Shown: positions 53,922 to 62,797 of the stretch, piece by piece
Layout of the letters: each line of letters starts with the position of its first letter
Numbering within the stretch: the first letter of the stretch is position 1
Assembly: GCF_028993635.1 (NCBI RefSeq)
Contig: NZ_CP118631.1
Coordinates: 1,426,001 to 1,490,000 of the forward strand
Direction of reading: 5' to 3'
Source of the DNA: Mucilaginibacter sp. SJ
GTDB lineage: Bacteria > Bacteroidota > Bacteroidia > Sphingobacteriales > Sphingobacteriaceae
Length of the DNA stretch: 64,000 nt
The notes under the pieces: model-generated
What the model was told of the DNA's origin: nothing
The model's input: the letters and a program-made list of their open reading frames with translations, nothing else
Database searches by the model: none
Made by a program: the position numbers and the translations under genes

Positions 53922-55550
53922 ATGAAAAAACGACTCATATATAGCGGTTTATGTTTAGCCGCGGCTCTTGTTTCGGGTTGTACAAAAGATTTCACCAAGA
54001 TAAACACAAACCCAAATGCTACTTCAGCAGCTGTGTTTAACCCTAACTTTCTTTTGGCTCAAGCCCAAATCCAGTATTCACAAACTGGTTACGATCAATT
54101 GCTTTACCAAAGCATGTGGTCACAATCGTTAGCTTCAACTTACGATTATTATGGCAACGGCGATAAATACATCTATAAAGGTTCATTTAATGATTACAAA
54201 GCAAGGGTTTACAACAGCGGTTACTCTGCCGAAACACTTGTGCAGGAAATGAAAAACCTAACTGATGGCAAAGCAGAATACGCCAATTTGAATAAAATTG
54301 CAACCATCATGAAAGTGTTCATTTTACAACGTGTAACAGACGCTTATGGTGACGTTCCTTACTCTGAAGCGGGTATGGCTAAAAAAGGGATCTTTACCCC
54401 TAAGTTTGACAAGCAGCAGGATATTTATAACGCCATGCTGGCTGATCTTGATGGCGCTACCTCTGGTCTGGATGCTTCAAAAGACAAACCAAGCTCTGAC
54501 CTTTTCTATACCGGCGATATCACCAAATGGAAAAAATTGGGCTACTCATTAATGGTTCGTGTTGCTATGCGTTTAACTAAAGTCGATGCTGCTACAGCTC
54601 AAAAGTATGTTGAAAAAGCTTATGCAGGCGGTACCATGACCAGCATTGCTGATAACGCTAAAGTAAAAACAGATAACGCTAACGGTAATTCCAACAGCAC
54701 TATCAATGCATTAACTGTTCCTGATGATTTCAGGGAAGTACGCTGGTCAAAAACTTTGATCGACTATATGCAATCGACTAACGATACGCTACGGATCAGC
54801 GCAATTGCTGAAGTTTCATCTGGTACTGGCAAAGCAGCAAACTCAGATGAAACCAAACCAGGTAATGACACTGCTAAATATCAACATGGTATGCCTAACG
54901 GTTATGACTTAAATGGAGGAGCTACTGATATCAGCAAAGCTCCTGGTTATCCGGGCACTTCACCTGCTGATCCTTCTGTTGCAAATGATGCTGCTGCACC
55001 TGATGGTAAATATTCACGTCCGAGGCTACAGGTTTATTATACCTCTTCTACTTCAACCAGCCCCGTTGATAAAAGTGGTATTAATATGCTCTTAACTTAT
55101 GGTGAAACAGAATTGTTGCTTGCCGAAGCCGCAGTAAGGGGATGGAACACTGGTACTGCTTCTGTACACTACGCAAACGCACTTTTAGCAAATCAGTTAG
55201 AACTTGCCCAATTTAATGCTGCTGCCACTATTGACGCGGCCAAGGCGGCAGCTTACGTAGCAGCTCACCCATTGGTGCCAGCTACAGCATTGCAACAAAT
55301 CAATATGGAATATTATGTTGAAACATCTTCGACGTTTATCCATAACGAAACATGGGCAAATTGGAGAAGAACAGGCATCCCTGTGCTTACACCGGTTAAA
55401 TATGTTGGTCAGTTTACCGACGGTTCTATCCCTCGGCGTATTATATATCCGCTTAACCTGATCACAACTAATGGCACAAATTACAAGGCTGCTGTCGCTA
55501 ACCTTTCAGGTGGTGATACATTTACCTCAAGAATCTGGTGGGATAAATAA
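53922..55550 (+). CDS. SusD/RagB-like outer-membrane lipoprotein
   Basis: A 542-residue lipoprotein from ATG 53922 (MKKRLIYSGLCLAAALVSGC; the lipobox VSGC puts the lipidated Cys at residue 20). The mature protein starts TKDFTKINTNPNAT, typical of the SusD-like group 2, with the TPR-like helical scaffold (FILQRVTDAYGDVPYSEAG; ELLLAEAAVRGWNTG). It forms the lid over the SusC barrel and binds substrate outside the cell. A strong terminator follows at 55572-55605. Confidence 0.94.
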   Translation: MKKRLIYSGLCLAAALVSGCTKDFTKINTNPNATSAAVFNPNFLLAQAQIQYSQTGYDQLLYQSMWSQSLASTYDYYGNGDKYIYKGSFNDYKARVYNSGYSAETLVQEMKNLTDGKAEYANLNKIATIMKVFILQRVTDAYGDVPYSEAGMAKKGIFTPKFDKQQDIYNAMLADLDGATSGLDASKDKPSSDLFYTGDITKWKKLGYSLMVRVAMRLTKVDAATAQKYVEKAYAGGTMTSIADNAKVKTDNANGNSNSTINALTVPDDFREVRWSKTLIDYMQSTNDTLRISAIAEVSSGTGKAANSDETKPGNDTAKYQHGMPNGYDLNGGATDISKAPGYPGTSPADPSVANDAAAPDGKYSRPRLQVYYTSSTSTSPVDKSGINMLLTYGETELLLAEAAVRGWNTGTASVHYANALLANQLELAQFNAAATIDAAKAAAYVAAHPLVPATALQQINMEYYVETSSTFIHNETWANWRRTGIPVLTPVKYVGQFTDGSIPRRIIYPLNLITTNGTNYKAAVANLSGGDTFTSRIWWDK

Positions 55551-55571
55551 TACCCCTATATAATTCTCTTT

Positions 55572-55605
55572 AAAAACAAGGCTATGGCTTCATAGCCTTG
55601 TTTTT
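55572..55605 (+). terminator. Rho-independent terminator after SusC-SusD
   Basis: AAAAACAAGGCTATG and CATAGCCTTGTTTTT form a perfect 15-bp stem with a GCTT loop and a T-run, 22 bases after the SusD stop. It should limit read-through into the CRTAC1 gene. Confidence 0.9.
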
Positions 55606-55704
55606 TAGTTTTTACAACAAAAAGGATTAATAATCCGGTGGCAATTATCAATACAAATAAGTAAATTTAAATCCCCCTGCAACCCGGAAAAATAAAATCT
55701 GTTG

Positions 55705-58700
55705 ATGATGTGTTGTTCTTCTTCCCTCTTTAATTTTAAACTTAAAAGGTTAAACACTTTTACATTTTGTGCTGTTATCCTGTTTACATTACAAAGTGTG
55801 CGCGGTAATGCGCAGCAGCCGCTTTTTAAGCTGCTTACCCCCGAAGAAACCAGCATTAGATTTCGTAATGATTTGGTTGAAGACGAAAAGCTGAACGTAC
55901 TTTCATATGAGTACCTGTACAACGGCGGTGGCGTTGCCGTTGGCGATATCAATAATGACGGCCTTGAAGACTTGTTTTTTACCAGCAATCTTGGCCAGAA
56001 TAAACTCTACCTTAACTTAGGGAACCTAAAATTTAAAGACATTACCCAGCAGGCAGGCGCAGGCCTCGCGGGCAGGCCCGGCGACTGGAAAACCGGCGTT
56101 ACCATGGCTGATGTTAACGGCGACGGTCTCCTGGATATTTATGTGTGTTACTCCGGCCTTGGTGATAATGCCAAACGCCGCAACCAGCTTTTCATCAACA
56201 AAGGCAACAGTAAATTTGTTGAAATGGCCAAACAATACGGCCTTGATGATCCGGGTTATAGCACCCAGGCTGTGTTTTTTGATTATAATAACGATGGCAA
56301 ACTGGATATGTTCCTGCTTAACCATAACGTAAAAAAGATCAGCAATCTTGAATTTGCGCAGGCCAAAGCCGAAACCGACGAACTGGCCAGCAATAAACTT
56401 TTTGAAAACCAGGGCGGTCATTTTGTTGATGTATCCAAAAAAGCGGGTATCATTCAAAATCCGCTCACCTTTGGCCTTGGCGTTGCCATTGCCGATATGA
56501 ACAAAGATGGCTTACAGGATATTTATGTAACCAACGATTACAACGAACCCGATTACCTATATATAAACAACGGAAACGGAACTTTTACAGAAGACAGCAA
56601 AAAGTGCTTTAAACACCTGTCGCAGTTTTCGATGGGCGTTGATATTGCCGATATCAATAACGACGGCCTCCCTGATATGATGACGCTTGATATGCTGCCG
56701 CCCGATAACCGGCGTCAAAAGCTGTTACAACTACAGGAAAACTACGAATCGTTTGAGCTGATGCTGAACCAGAACCTTTATAAGCAATACATGCGTAACA
56801 TGCTTCAGGTTAATAACGGCGATGGCACATTCAGCGAAATTGGTCAGCTGGCAGGTGTTTCCAATACTGACTGGAGCTGGTGCCCGCTTATTGCCGATTT
56901 TGACAACGACGGCTACAAAGACATCTTCATCTCCAACGGTTACTTCCGCGATTATACCAACAAGGACTTTTTACGGTACTGGGGCGATTATAAACTCAAA
57001 AAAGCGATGAACCGTGAACCATTCCTGCTGATGGACCTGGTTAAAGCTATGCCCTCTACTACCCTGTCAAACTATATTTACCAAAATAATCATAACCTTA
57101 CCTTCACCGATAAAAAACAGGACTGGGGGATCAATAAAGGTGGCATTTCCAGCGGCTCGGTTTATGCCGACCTTGATAACGACGGCGATCTTGACCTGGT
57201 TACCAATAACATCAACAGCGAGGCTTCCATATTACAAAACATGACCATGGAAACCGGCAAAAAGAATTACCTGGCAATAAACCTTAAACAACCGGAAGGA
57301 AATACTAACGCCATAGCCTCAAAAGTATTTGTATACAGCGGTAAACAAGTACAATACCAGGAGGTTAACCCTAACAGGGGATATCTTTCATGCGTATCCA
57401 CAGTTTTAAATTTTGGATTGGGCGATCAGCAGCAGGCAGATTCAGTACGGATTATCTGGCCCGATCAAACATCGCAATTACTTACAAATGTTAAAACTAA
57501 TCAGCGCTTAAACGTCACCTATAAAACAGGTAACCCAATATTTAAAACTGATGGAAAAACCACCACTAAATCAGTTTTTAGTTTGGCAAAACCGGTTATT
57601 GATTATACCCATACCGAAAACAGCATCAACGATTTTAAGCGCCAGCCTTTGATGCTGTTCATGAGCTCAAAAACAGGGCCGGTGATAGCCAAAGCTGATG
57701 TAAACAAAGATGGTCTTGAGGATCTATTTATTGCCGGCGATCAGAACACACCGGGTAAGATGTTTATTCAAAAAGCAGGTGGTAATTATACCAATCAGGA
57801 AATATCAGATGTTAACAAAGAAAACACATCAGCAGCGGCGTTTTTTGACGCCAATGGTGATGGTTTTCCCGATCTGTACATAGCCAAAGGCGGCTATTCA
57901 CTATTAGAACCCGGCGCCAATGAGCTGCAGGACAAGCTATATCTGAACGATGGTAAAGGCAATTTCAGCTTTTCAAGTACCTCCCTCCCGATATTAACCG
58001 CCAGCAGTAAATCATGTGTACGCCCTTGTGATTATAACAACGACGGGAAAACTGACCTGTTTGTTGGATCAAACGTTACACCGGGTTATTATCCATCTGC
58101 ACCAAAAAGCTACCTGCTTACCAATACAGGCGGCGGTCATTTTGAAATTACCGATGCACCATTTACAGGCATAGGTATGATCAAAGATGCTCAATGGGCC
58201 GACTTGAATGGCGATGGCCGTAAAGACCTGGTAATATGTGGCGAATTTATGCCCATCATGGTTTTTACTAACACCAAAGCCGGTTTTGTTGATGAAACAG
58301 CCAAATACTTTGATCATTCCGTTACCGGTTTCTGGAATACGCTAACCATTGCTGATGTGGATGGCGATGGTAAACCGGACATCATAGCAGGCAATCTTGG
58401 TGAAAACACGCAGATCCATGCCAGCCAAACGGAACCAGCCGAAATGTATTTTGCCGACTTTGACGGCAACGGCTCAATCGATCCGTTTTTTAACTTTTAT
58501 ATACAGGGCGTAAGCTACCCTTTTGTAAGCCGCGACGAACTGAACGACCAGATTTACCCGATGCGTAAAAGGTTCGCTTCATATAAAGCTTATTGTGATG
58601 CTACCATGAAAGATATTTTCACGCCCGAAGAGCTTGCTAAAGCTACTAAGCTTACAGCTAATGAGGTTGCAACATGCCTGTTCATGAACCGTGGTGGAAA

Positions 58701-59025
58701 GTTTGTAAAAGCTGAGCTGCCGTTGCAGGCCCAATATTCATCGGTATCAGAGATCCTCACCGGCGATTTTAATCATGACGGTAAAACAGACTTCCTGCTG
58801 CTGGGCAACCATTCAGATAACCGCCTGAAATTGGGAAGCTTTGACGCAAATTATGGCTGCCTGCTTACCGGCGACGGGAAAGGTAATTTCACCTACCAAA
58901 GCCAATCGGTTGCAGGGCTATCAGTAAACGGTGACGTAAAATCGGCCACGGAAATAAAAATAAACGGCGCAAATTATGTAATGATAGGTGCATCGGGCCA
59001 GGCTTTGCAGTTTTATAAATACTAA
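55705..59025 (+). CDS. CRTAC1-like FG-GAP/VCBS repeat protein with ASPIC/UnbV domain
   Basis: A 1106-residue secreted protein. Consecutive ATGs at 55705 and 55708 are the likely starts; a TTG precedes them. A signal segment (FTFCAVILFTLQSVRGNAQ) is followed by many calcium-binding D-x-D-G loops: DINNDGLEDLFF, DVNGDGLLDIYV, DYNNDGKLDMFL, DMNKDGLQDIYV and on to DFNHDGKTDFLL, about fourteen in all, forming beta-propellers. Between the two propeller groups is an ASPIC/UnbV domain (about 525-615). Such proteins are exported adhesion or scaffold proteins; the exact role is unknown. It is followed by the haloperoxidase-like gene on the same strand. Confidence 0.92.
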   Translation: MMCCSSSLFNFKLKRLNTFTFCAVILFTLQSVRGNAQQPLFKLLTPEETSIRFRNDLVEDEKLNVLSYEYLYNGGGVAVGDINNDGLEDLFFTSNLGQNKLYLNLGNLKFKDITQQAGAGLAGRPGDWKTGVTMADVNGDGLLDIYVCYSGLGDNAKRRNQLFINKGNSKFVEMAKQYGLDDPGYSTQAVFFDYNNDGKLDMFLLNHNVKKISNLEFAQAKAETDELASNKLFENQGGHFVDVSKKAGIIQNPLTFGLGVAIADMNKDGLQDIYVTNDYNEPDYLYINNGNGTFTEDSKKCFKHLSQFSMGVDIADINNDGLPDMMTLDMLPPDNRRQKLLQLQENYESFELMLNQNLYKQYMRNMLQVNNGDGTFSEIGQLAGVSNTDWSWCPLIADFDNDGYKDIFISNGYFRDYTNKDFLRYWGDYKLKKAMNREPFLLMDLVKAMPSTTLSNYIYQNNHNLTFTDKKQDWGINKGGISSGSVYADLDNDGDLDLVTNNINSEASILQNMTMETGKKNYLAINLKQPEGNTNAIASKVFVYSGKQVQYQEVNPNRGYLSCVSTVLNFGLGDQQQADSVRIIWPDQTSQLLTNVKTNQRLNVTYKTGNPIFKTDGKTTTKSVFSLAKPVIDYTHTENSINDFKRQPLMLFMSSKTGPVIAKADVNKDGLEDLFIAGDQNTPGKMFIQKAGGNYTNQEISDVNKENTSAAAFFDANGDGFPDLYIAKGGYSLLEPGANELQDKLYLNDGKGNFSFSSTSLPILTASSKSCVRPCDYNNDGKTDLFVGSNVTPGYYPSAPKSYLLTNTGGGHFEITDAPFTGIGMIKDAQWADLNGDGRKDLVICGEFMPIMVFTNTKAGFVDETAKYFDHSVTGFWNTLTIADVDGDGKPDIIAGNLGENTQIHASQTEPAEMYFADFDGNGSIDPFFNFYIQGVSYPFVSRDELNDQIYPMRKRFASYKAYCDATMKDIFTPEELAKATKLTANEVATCLFMNRGGKFVKAELPLQAQYSSVSEILTGDFNHDGKTDFLLLGNHSDNRLKLGSFDANYGCLLTGDGKGNFTYQSQSVAGLSVNGDVKSATEIKINGANYVMIGASGQALQFYKY

Positions 59026-59031
59026 GCCTTG

Positions 59032-59110
59032 AGCCTTAAGTAAGAAGTCTAAAGTCTGGAATCGAGGGGCATTAGTGTTTTAGGGAACTACTGGCTTCTT
59101 ACTTAAGGCT
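59032..59110. repeat. 18-bp hairpin between CRTAC1 and haloperoxidase genes
   Basis: AGCCTTAAGTAAGAAGTC (59032-59049) pairs with GGCTTCTTACTTAAGGCT (59093-59110) with one mismatch, around a 43-base loop. It lies between two same-strand genes and may attenuate transcription or be a dispersed palindrome. Confidence 0.75.
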
Positions 59111-59137
59111 TGGGACTCGAAACTAAAATTAAAACAG

Positions 59138-60475
59138 ATGATCAAACAAATATCCATATTGTTTTTAGCGCTGATAAGCACAACAGCTTATGCGCAAAAG
59201 AATAAAAAAAACATTCTTCCGTACTTGCATATCGATCAGGCTGTAAACGCTATTTCGGCGGTTATGATCCATGATGTGGTAAACCCACCCGCTGCCTCCC
59301 GCTATTATGCTTATGTAACCCTGGGGGCTTATAATTTGGTTAGCCTCAACAATAAACAGACAATACCGGTTGGCAATTTCATCAAAAGTTACACACAAGA
59401 TAACCAGATCAGCATCCCGGCTGATAAGTATGATTATCGTATAGCCGCTATGTATTGTATACTGGAAACAGGAAAGCAGATGCTCCCATCGGGTTTTATG
59501 CTGCAGGATGATGAGGATAAATATGTAACCCTTCTTAAAGATAACGGCGTAACCGAAGATGTGATCAAACAATCGATAGCTGCTGCCACCGAAATGACTG
59601 CCAAGGTTGTCAATTATTCCAAATCCGATAATTACAACAAGCTGAGCGGTCGGCTCAGGTATTCACCTATAAAAGGCGGTAAAAACTGGTTCCCAACCCC
59701 GCCAATGTACATGGAGGCCGTTGAGCCTAACTGGAAAACTATTCGGCCAATGTTTATCGACTCGTCCGACCAGTTTGTGCCTGTTAGGCCTGCCGTATTC
59801 AGCACTGACAGCACAAGCGACTTTTACAAGGAAGCATATGCAGTTTACCAGGTATCCAAAAACATGTCAGCCGAGCAAATTATGATTGCCAACTTTTGGG
59901 ATTGCAACCCCTTTGCGGTTACCACATCAGGGCACATGATGATCGGTTTTAAAAAAATAAGTCCGGGTGGACACTGGATGAACATTGTTGGTATTGCCGT
60001 AAAAAAAGCCGGGCTTAGTTTTGATAAATCGATACAGGTAGCAACACTGGTTGCCATGACCGAAATGGATGCATTTATCAGTTGTTGGGACGAAAAATAT
60101 CGCAGTAACGGCATCCGCCCCGAAACTTATATCAACAAATACATTGACATTAGATGGGTGCCCATGCTGCAAACCCCGCCATTTCCGGAATATCCAAGCG
60201 GCCATGCCGTGTTGTCAAATTCGTCGGCCGGAGTATTAAGTTATCTGTTGGGTGATAATTTTGCTTACACAGATGATTCGGAAATCCCCTACGGTGTTGG
60301 CCCCCGCGATTTCAAATCATTTAAGCAGGCGGCTGAAGAAGCTTCTTTGTCGCGCTTTTATGGCGGTATTCATTTTAATGATGCCATTGTTAACGGCAAT
60401 CAGCAGGGGCGCGATGTGGCAGCAGCGGTTATAAAAAAATTAAAAGCAGCCGGAGTAAACTATTTGGGTAATTAG
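59138..60475 (+). CDS. Vanadium-dependent haloperoxidase / PAP2-family protein, secreted
   Basis: A 445-residue protein with signal peptide ending STTAYAQ. The vanadate/phosphate-binding set is present: a Lys-Arg-Pro motif (EKYRSNGIRPETY), PSGH at 353-356 and SRFYGGIHFNDA containing the His ligand. VHPOs oxidise halides with H2O2; the same fold gives acid phosphatases, and sequence alone does not separate the two here. It is in a run of secreted genes (CRTAC1, this, haem-c/FG-GAP) downstream of SusCD, suggesting an outer oxidation system. The next gene starts 30 bases later. Confidence 0.88.
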   Translation: MIKQISILFLALISTTAYAQKNKKNILPYLHIDQAVNAISAVMIHDVVNPPAASRYYAYVTLGAYNLVSLNNKQTIPVGNFIKSYTQDNQISIPADKYDYRIAAMYCILETGKQMLPSGFMLQDDEDKYVTLLKDNGVTEDVIKQSIAAATEMTAKVVNYSKSDNYNKLSGRLRYSPIKGGKNWFPTPPMYMEAVEPNWKTIRPMFIDSSDQFVPVRPAVFSTDSTSDFYKEAYAVYQVSKNMSAEQIMIANFWDCNPFAVTTSGHMMIGFKKISPGGHWMNIVGIAVKKAGLSFDKSIQVATLVAMTEMDAFISCWDEKYRSNGIRPETYINKYIDIRWVPMLQTPPFPEYPSGHAVLSNSSAGVLSYLLGDNFAYTDDSEIPYGVGPRDFKSFKQAAEEASLSRFYGGIHFNDAIVNGNQQGRDVAAAVIKKLKAAGVNYLGN

Positions 60476-60505
60476 AACGTAGTTAAAAGCAAACAGCTTT
60501 TAATT

Positions 60506-62065
60506 ATGCGCACCAGGGGAACGGTTTTATTATTACTTTTCATCATTACCGGGCTCCTTGGACTTAATTCATTCACTGTAAAAACAAAGTCCGCTGCTGT
60601 GGCAATGGATGAAGAAGGTCGCGTGTTGTTTTTACGCCATTGTACAGTTTGCCATTTAGCACCCGATCCGGCCGGTCTTACCAAAGAGATCTGGACAGGC
60701 CATGTGCTTCCGGTTATGGCTGCCCGTATGGGAATCATTTATCCCAATTACGATCCGTTCAAGGGATTATCCGATGAAGAGCAAGCCATTGTTAAAAAAC
60801 ACAACATTATTCCTGAAGGACCGGTTTGCACTGATGCTGAATGGGTTAAGATCAGGGATTATATTATCAGTAATGCTCCTGATAGCGTAAGTACTGATGA
60901 AAAACGCCTCACCCGGAACAGTCCGCTTACCCAATTTGTACGACAAGATGTACAGATTGATAATAAGGCCCCCTCACTCATCACCGGGCTTAAATATAAC
61001 GGCACAACCAAAACCCTTTGGATAGGTAATTTTTACAACCAGGTGCTAAACTGGCAATATAATAAAGGGGTAATAAAAACCATAAAAAGTCAGGGTCCGG
61101 TTGTTGATTTCAATTTTTATATGAATAACACATACTTTACCCAGATAGGTAAACTATACCCTACCGAACTCAGCACCGGCTCATACGCTCAGCTGGCGGA
61201 TACCGGTGTTGCTCCTATCCTTACGCAATTGCACCGCCCGGTATGTATCAAAATTAACGACCTTAATAATGACGGTACATCCGAAATTGTGGTATGTAAC
61301 TTTGGCAATAAATTGGGAAGCTTATCGCTCTTTAAAAAGAACAAAGCCGGTAAATACATTGAAGATGTCTTATTGCCCTTGCCCGGCGCTATCAAGTGCT
61401 ATATAAAAGATATGAATGGCGATGGCAAGAAAGACATTGTGGCTATGTTTTCGCAGGGGGACGAGAGCGTTTATATATTTTATCAAAAGGACAATCTTAA
61501 ATTTAAAACTAAACGTGTGTTACGTTTCCCGCCTGATTACGGTACTACAGATATGGCCCTGGTTGATTATAACAATGATGGGCTTACTGATATTGTAACA
61601 GTACATGGCGATAATGCCGATTACTCCAATATTCTGAAGGCATATCATGGCATCAGGCTGCACATAAACCAGGGCGCCGATGTTTTTAAAGAAAAATTCT
61701 TTTACCCGATATATGGCGTAACCAGGGTTTTGGCTGAAGATTTTGACAAGGACGGCGATATTGATTTTGTGGCAACCTCCTTTTTTCCTGAATTTGGCAA
61801 GTTGGTAGATGAATCATTCGTTTACCTCGAAAACATTAATAAAGACCAATTTATCTTTAAACCTTACATTCAAAAAAGTGAGGTACCGATCAAAACCCTC
61901 ACTCTTGAGAAAGCCGATATCGATGGCGATGGTGATATGGACATCATTACCGGCAACTTTGCCCAAAGCCCCGGCCCGGTTCCGGCAGCACTTGACGAAA
62001 AATGGAAATCGGCAAGGTACGGATTGAGCATCTTTTACAACCAGCTATACCAGCCAAAGAAGTAA
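60506..62065 (+). CDS. Secreted cytochrome-c-like protein with FG-GAP/VCBS repeats
   Basis: A 519-residue protein with an N-terminal membrane/signal segment (VLLLLFIITGLLGLNSF). One haem-c motif CTVCH (Cys46, Cys49, His50) is followed by a PAGLTKEIWTGHVLPVMAARMG region typical of short c-type domains. The rest is a beta-propeller with D-x-D-G loops (DLNNDGTSEIVV, DMNGDGKKDIVA, DYNNDGLTDIVT, DFDKDGDIDFVA, DIDGDGDMDIIT). It would act as a periplasmic or surface electron carrier on a scaffold. It starts 30 bases after the haloperoxidase-like gene; a perfect TTAAAAGC/GCTTTTAA palindrome sits just before its ATG. Confidence 0.87.
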   Translation: MRTRGTVLLLLFIITGLLGLNSFTVKTKSAAVAMDEEGRVLFLRHCTVCHLAPDPAGLTKEIWTGHVLPVMAARMGIIYPNYDPFKGLSDEEQAIVKKHNIIPEGPVCTDAEWVKIRDYIISNAPDSVSTDEKRLTRNSPLTQFVRQDVQIDNKAPSLITGLKYNGTTKTLWIGNFYNQVLNWQYNKGVIKTIKSQGPVVDFNFYMNNTYFTQIGKLYPTELSTGSYAQLADTGVAPILTQLHRPVCIKINDLNNDGTSEIVVCNFGNKLGSLSLFKKNKAGKYIEDVLLPLPGAIKCYIKDMNGDGKKDIVAMFSQGDESVYIFYQKDNLKFKTKRVLRFPPDYGTTDMALVDYNNDGLTDIVTVHGDNADYSNILKAYHGIRLHINQGADVFKEKFFYPIYGVTRVLAEDFDKDGDIDFVATSFFPEFGKLVDESFVYLENINKDQFIFKPYIQKSEVPIKTLTLEKADIDGDGDMDIITGNFAQSPGPVPAALDEKWKSARYGLSIFYNQLYQPKK

Positions 62066-62197
62066 GCCGTAAAAATAAACGTCGCTGTAAGACGATAACT
62101 CTAATGTAGCAAATTATTTAGGTGCCGATCCGGGATGTACCAAAGCCTCACAATTTTCTGTTGGGCTGATGTTGGCATATATTCACAACCTGTAAAA

Positions 62198-62782
62198 CTA
62201 TTGCGATTCGAGAAGGCGTTCAAAACGCTTATCGGGTATAAACCAACTGCCTGCTACCAGTACATAAATTACAACGCTTATAGTTGGGTTTAACCAGGTA
62301 CATAAAATAGCAGCCGCATATAGTATCACAGAAACTTTCCCCTTAAAATCATTTCCGAAGGCCTTTGCTATCAAAGAGTCTTCTCCATGATGTTTAATGA
62401 GCATTAAGGCCAGGATGCGATAGGCAATACCATTCATGATGAGCACCACACCATAAAAGAAAACCGGCCATTGGGTGAGGTGGGTCTCTCCCATCCAACT
62501 GGTTACAAAGGGTATGAGCGATAACCAGAACAGCAGATGCAAATTAGCCCACAATATTTTACCATTTACCGACCGTACAGCCTGCATCGTATGGTGATGA
62601 TTATTCCAGTAAATACCCACATAAACAAAGCTGAGCAGGTAACTTAGAAAAACAGGGATAAGCGGCTTCAAATCCTCCAGGCTTTCACCGTGCGGAACCT
62701 TCAACTCTAATACCATAATGGTAATAATGATGGCTATTACGCCATCACTAAATGCTTCCAGTCTGCCTTTACCTAATGCCAT
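62198..62782 (-). CDS. TMEM175-like potassium channel
   Basis: A 194-residue membrane protein of the DUF1211/TMEM175 family. The signature RLEAFSDGVIAIIITIMVLEL is in helix 1, followed by about five further helices (six in all), the size of bacterial TMEM175. Bacterial members form K+-permeable tetramers with a Leu/Ile-lined filter. It lies 15 bases after the GH88 gene stop on the same strand, so it is probably its downstream partner, although no functional link is apparent. Confidence 0.88.
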   Translation of the reverse strand: MALGKGRLEAFSDGVIAIIITIMVLELKVPHGESLEDLKPLIPVFLSYLLSFVYVGIYWNNHHHTMQAVRSVNGKILWANLHLLFWLSLIPFVTSWMGETHLTQWPVFFYGVVLIMNGIAYRILALMLIKHHGEDSLIAKAFGNDFKGKVSVILYAAAILCTWLNPTISVVIYVLVAGSWFIPDKRFERLLESQ

Positions 62783-62797
62783 GGGCTAAATATAGCA

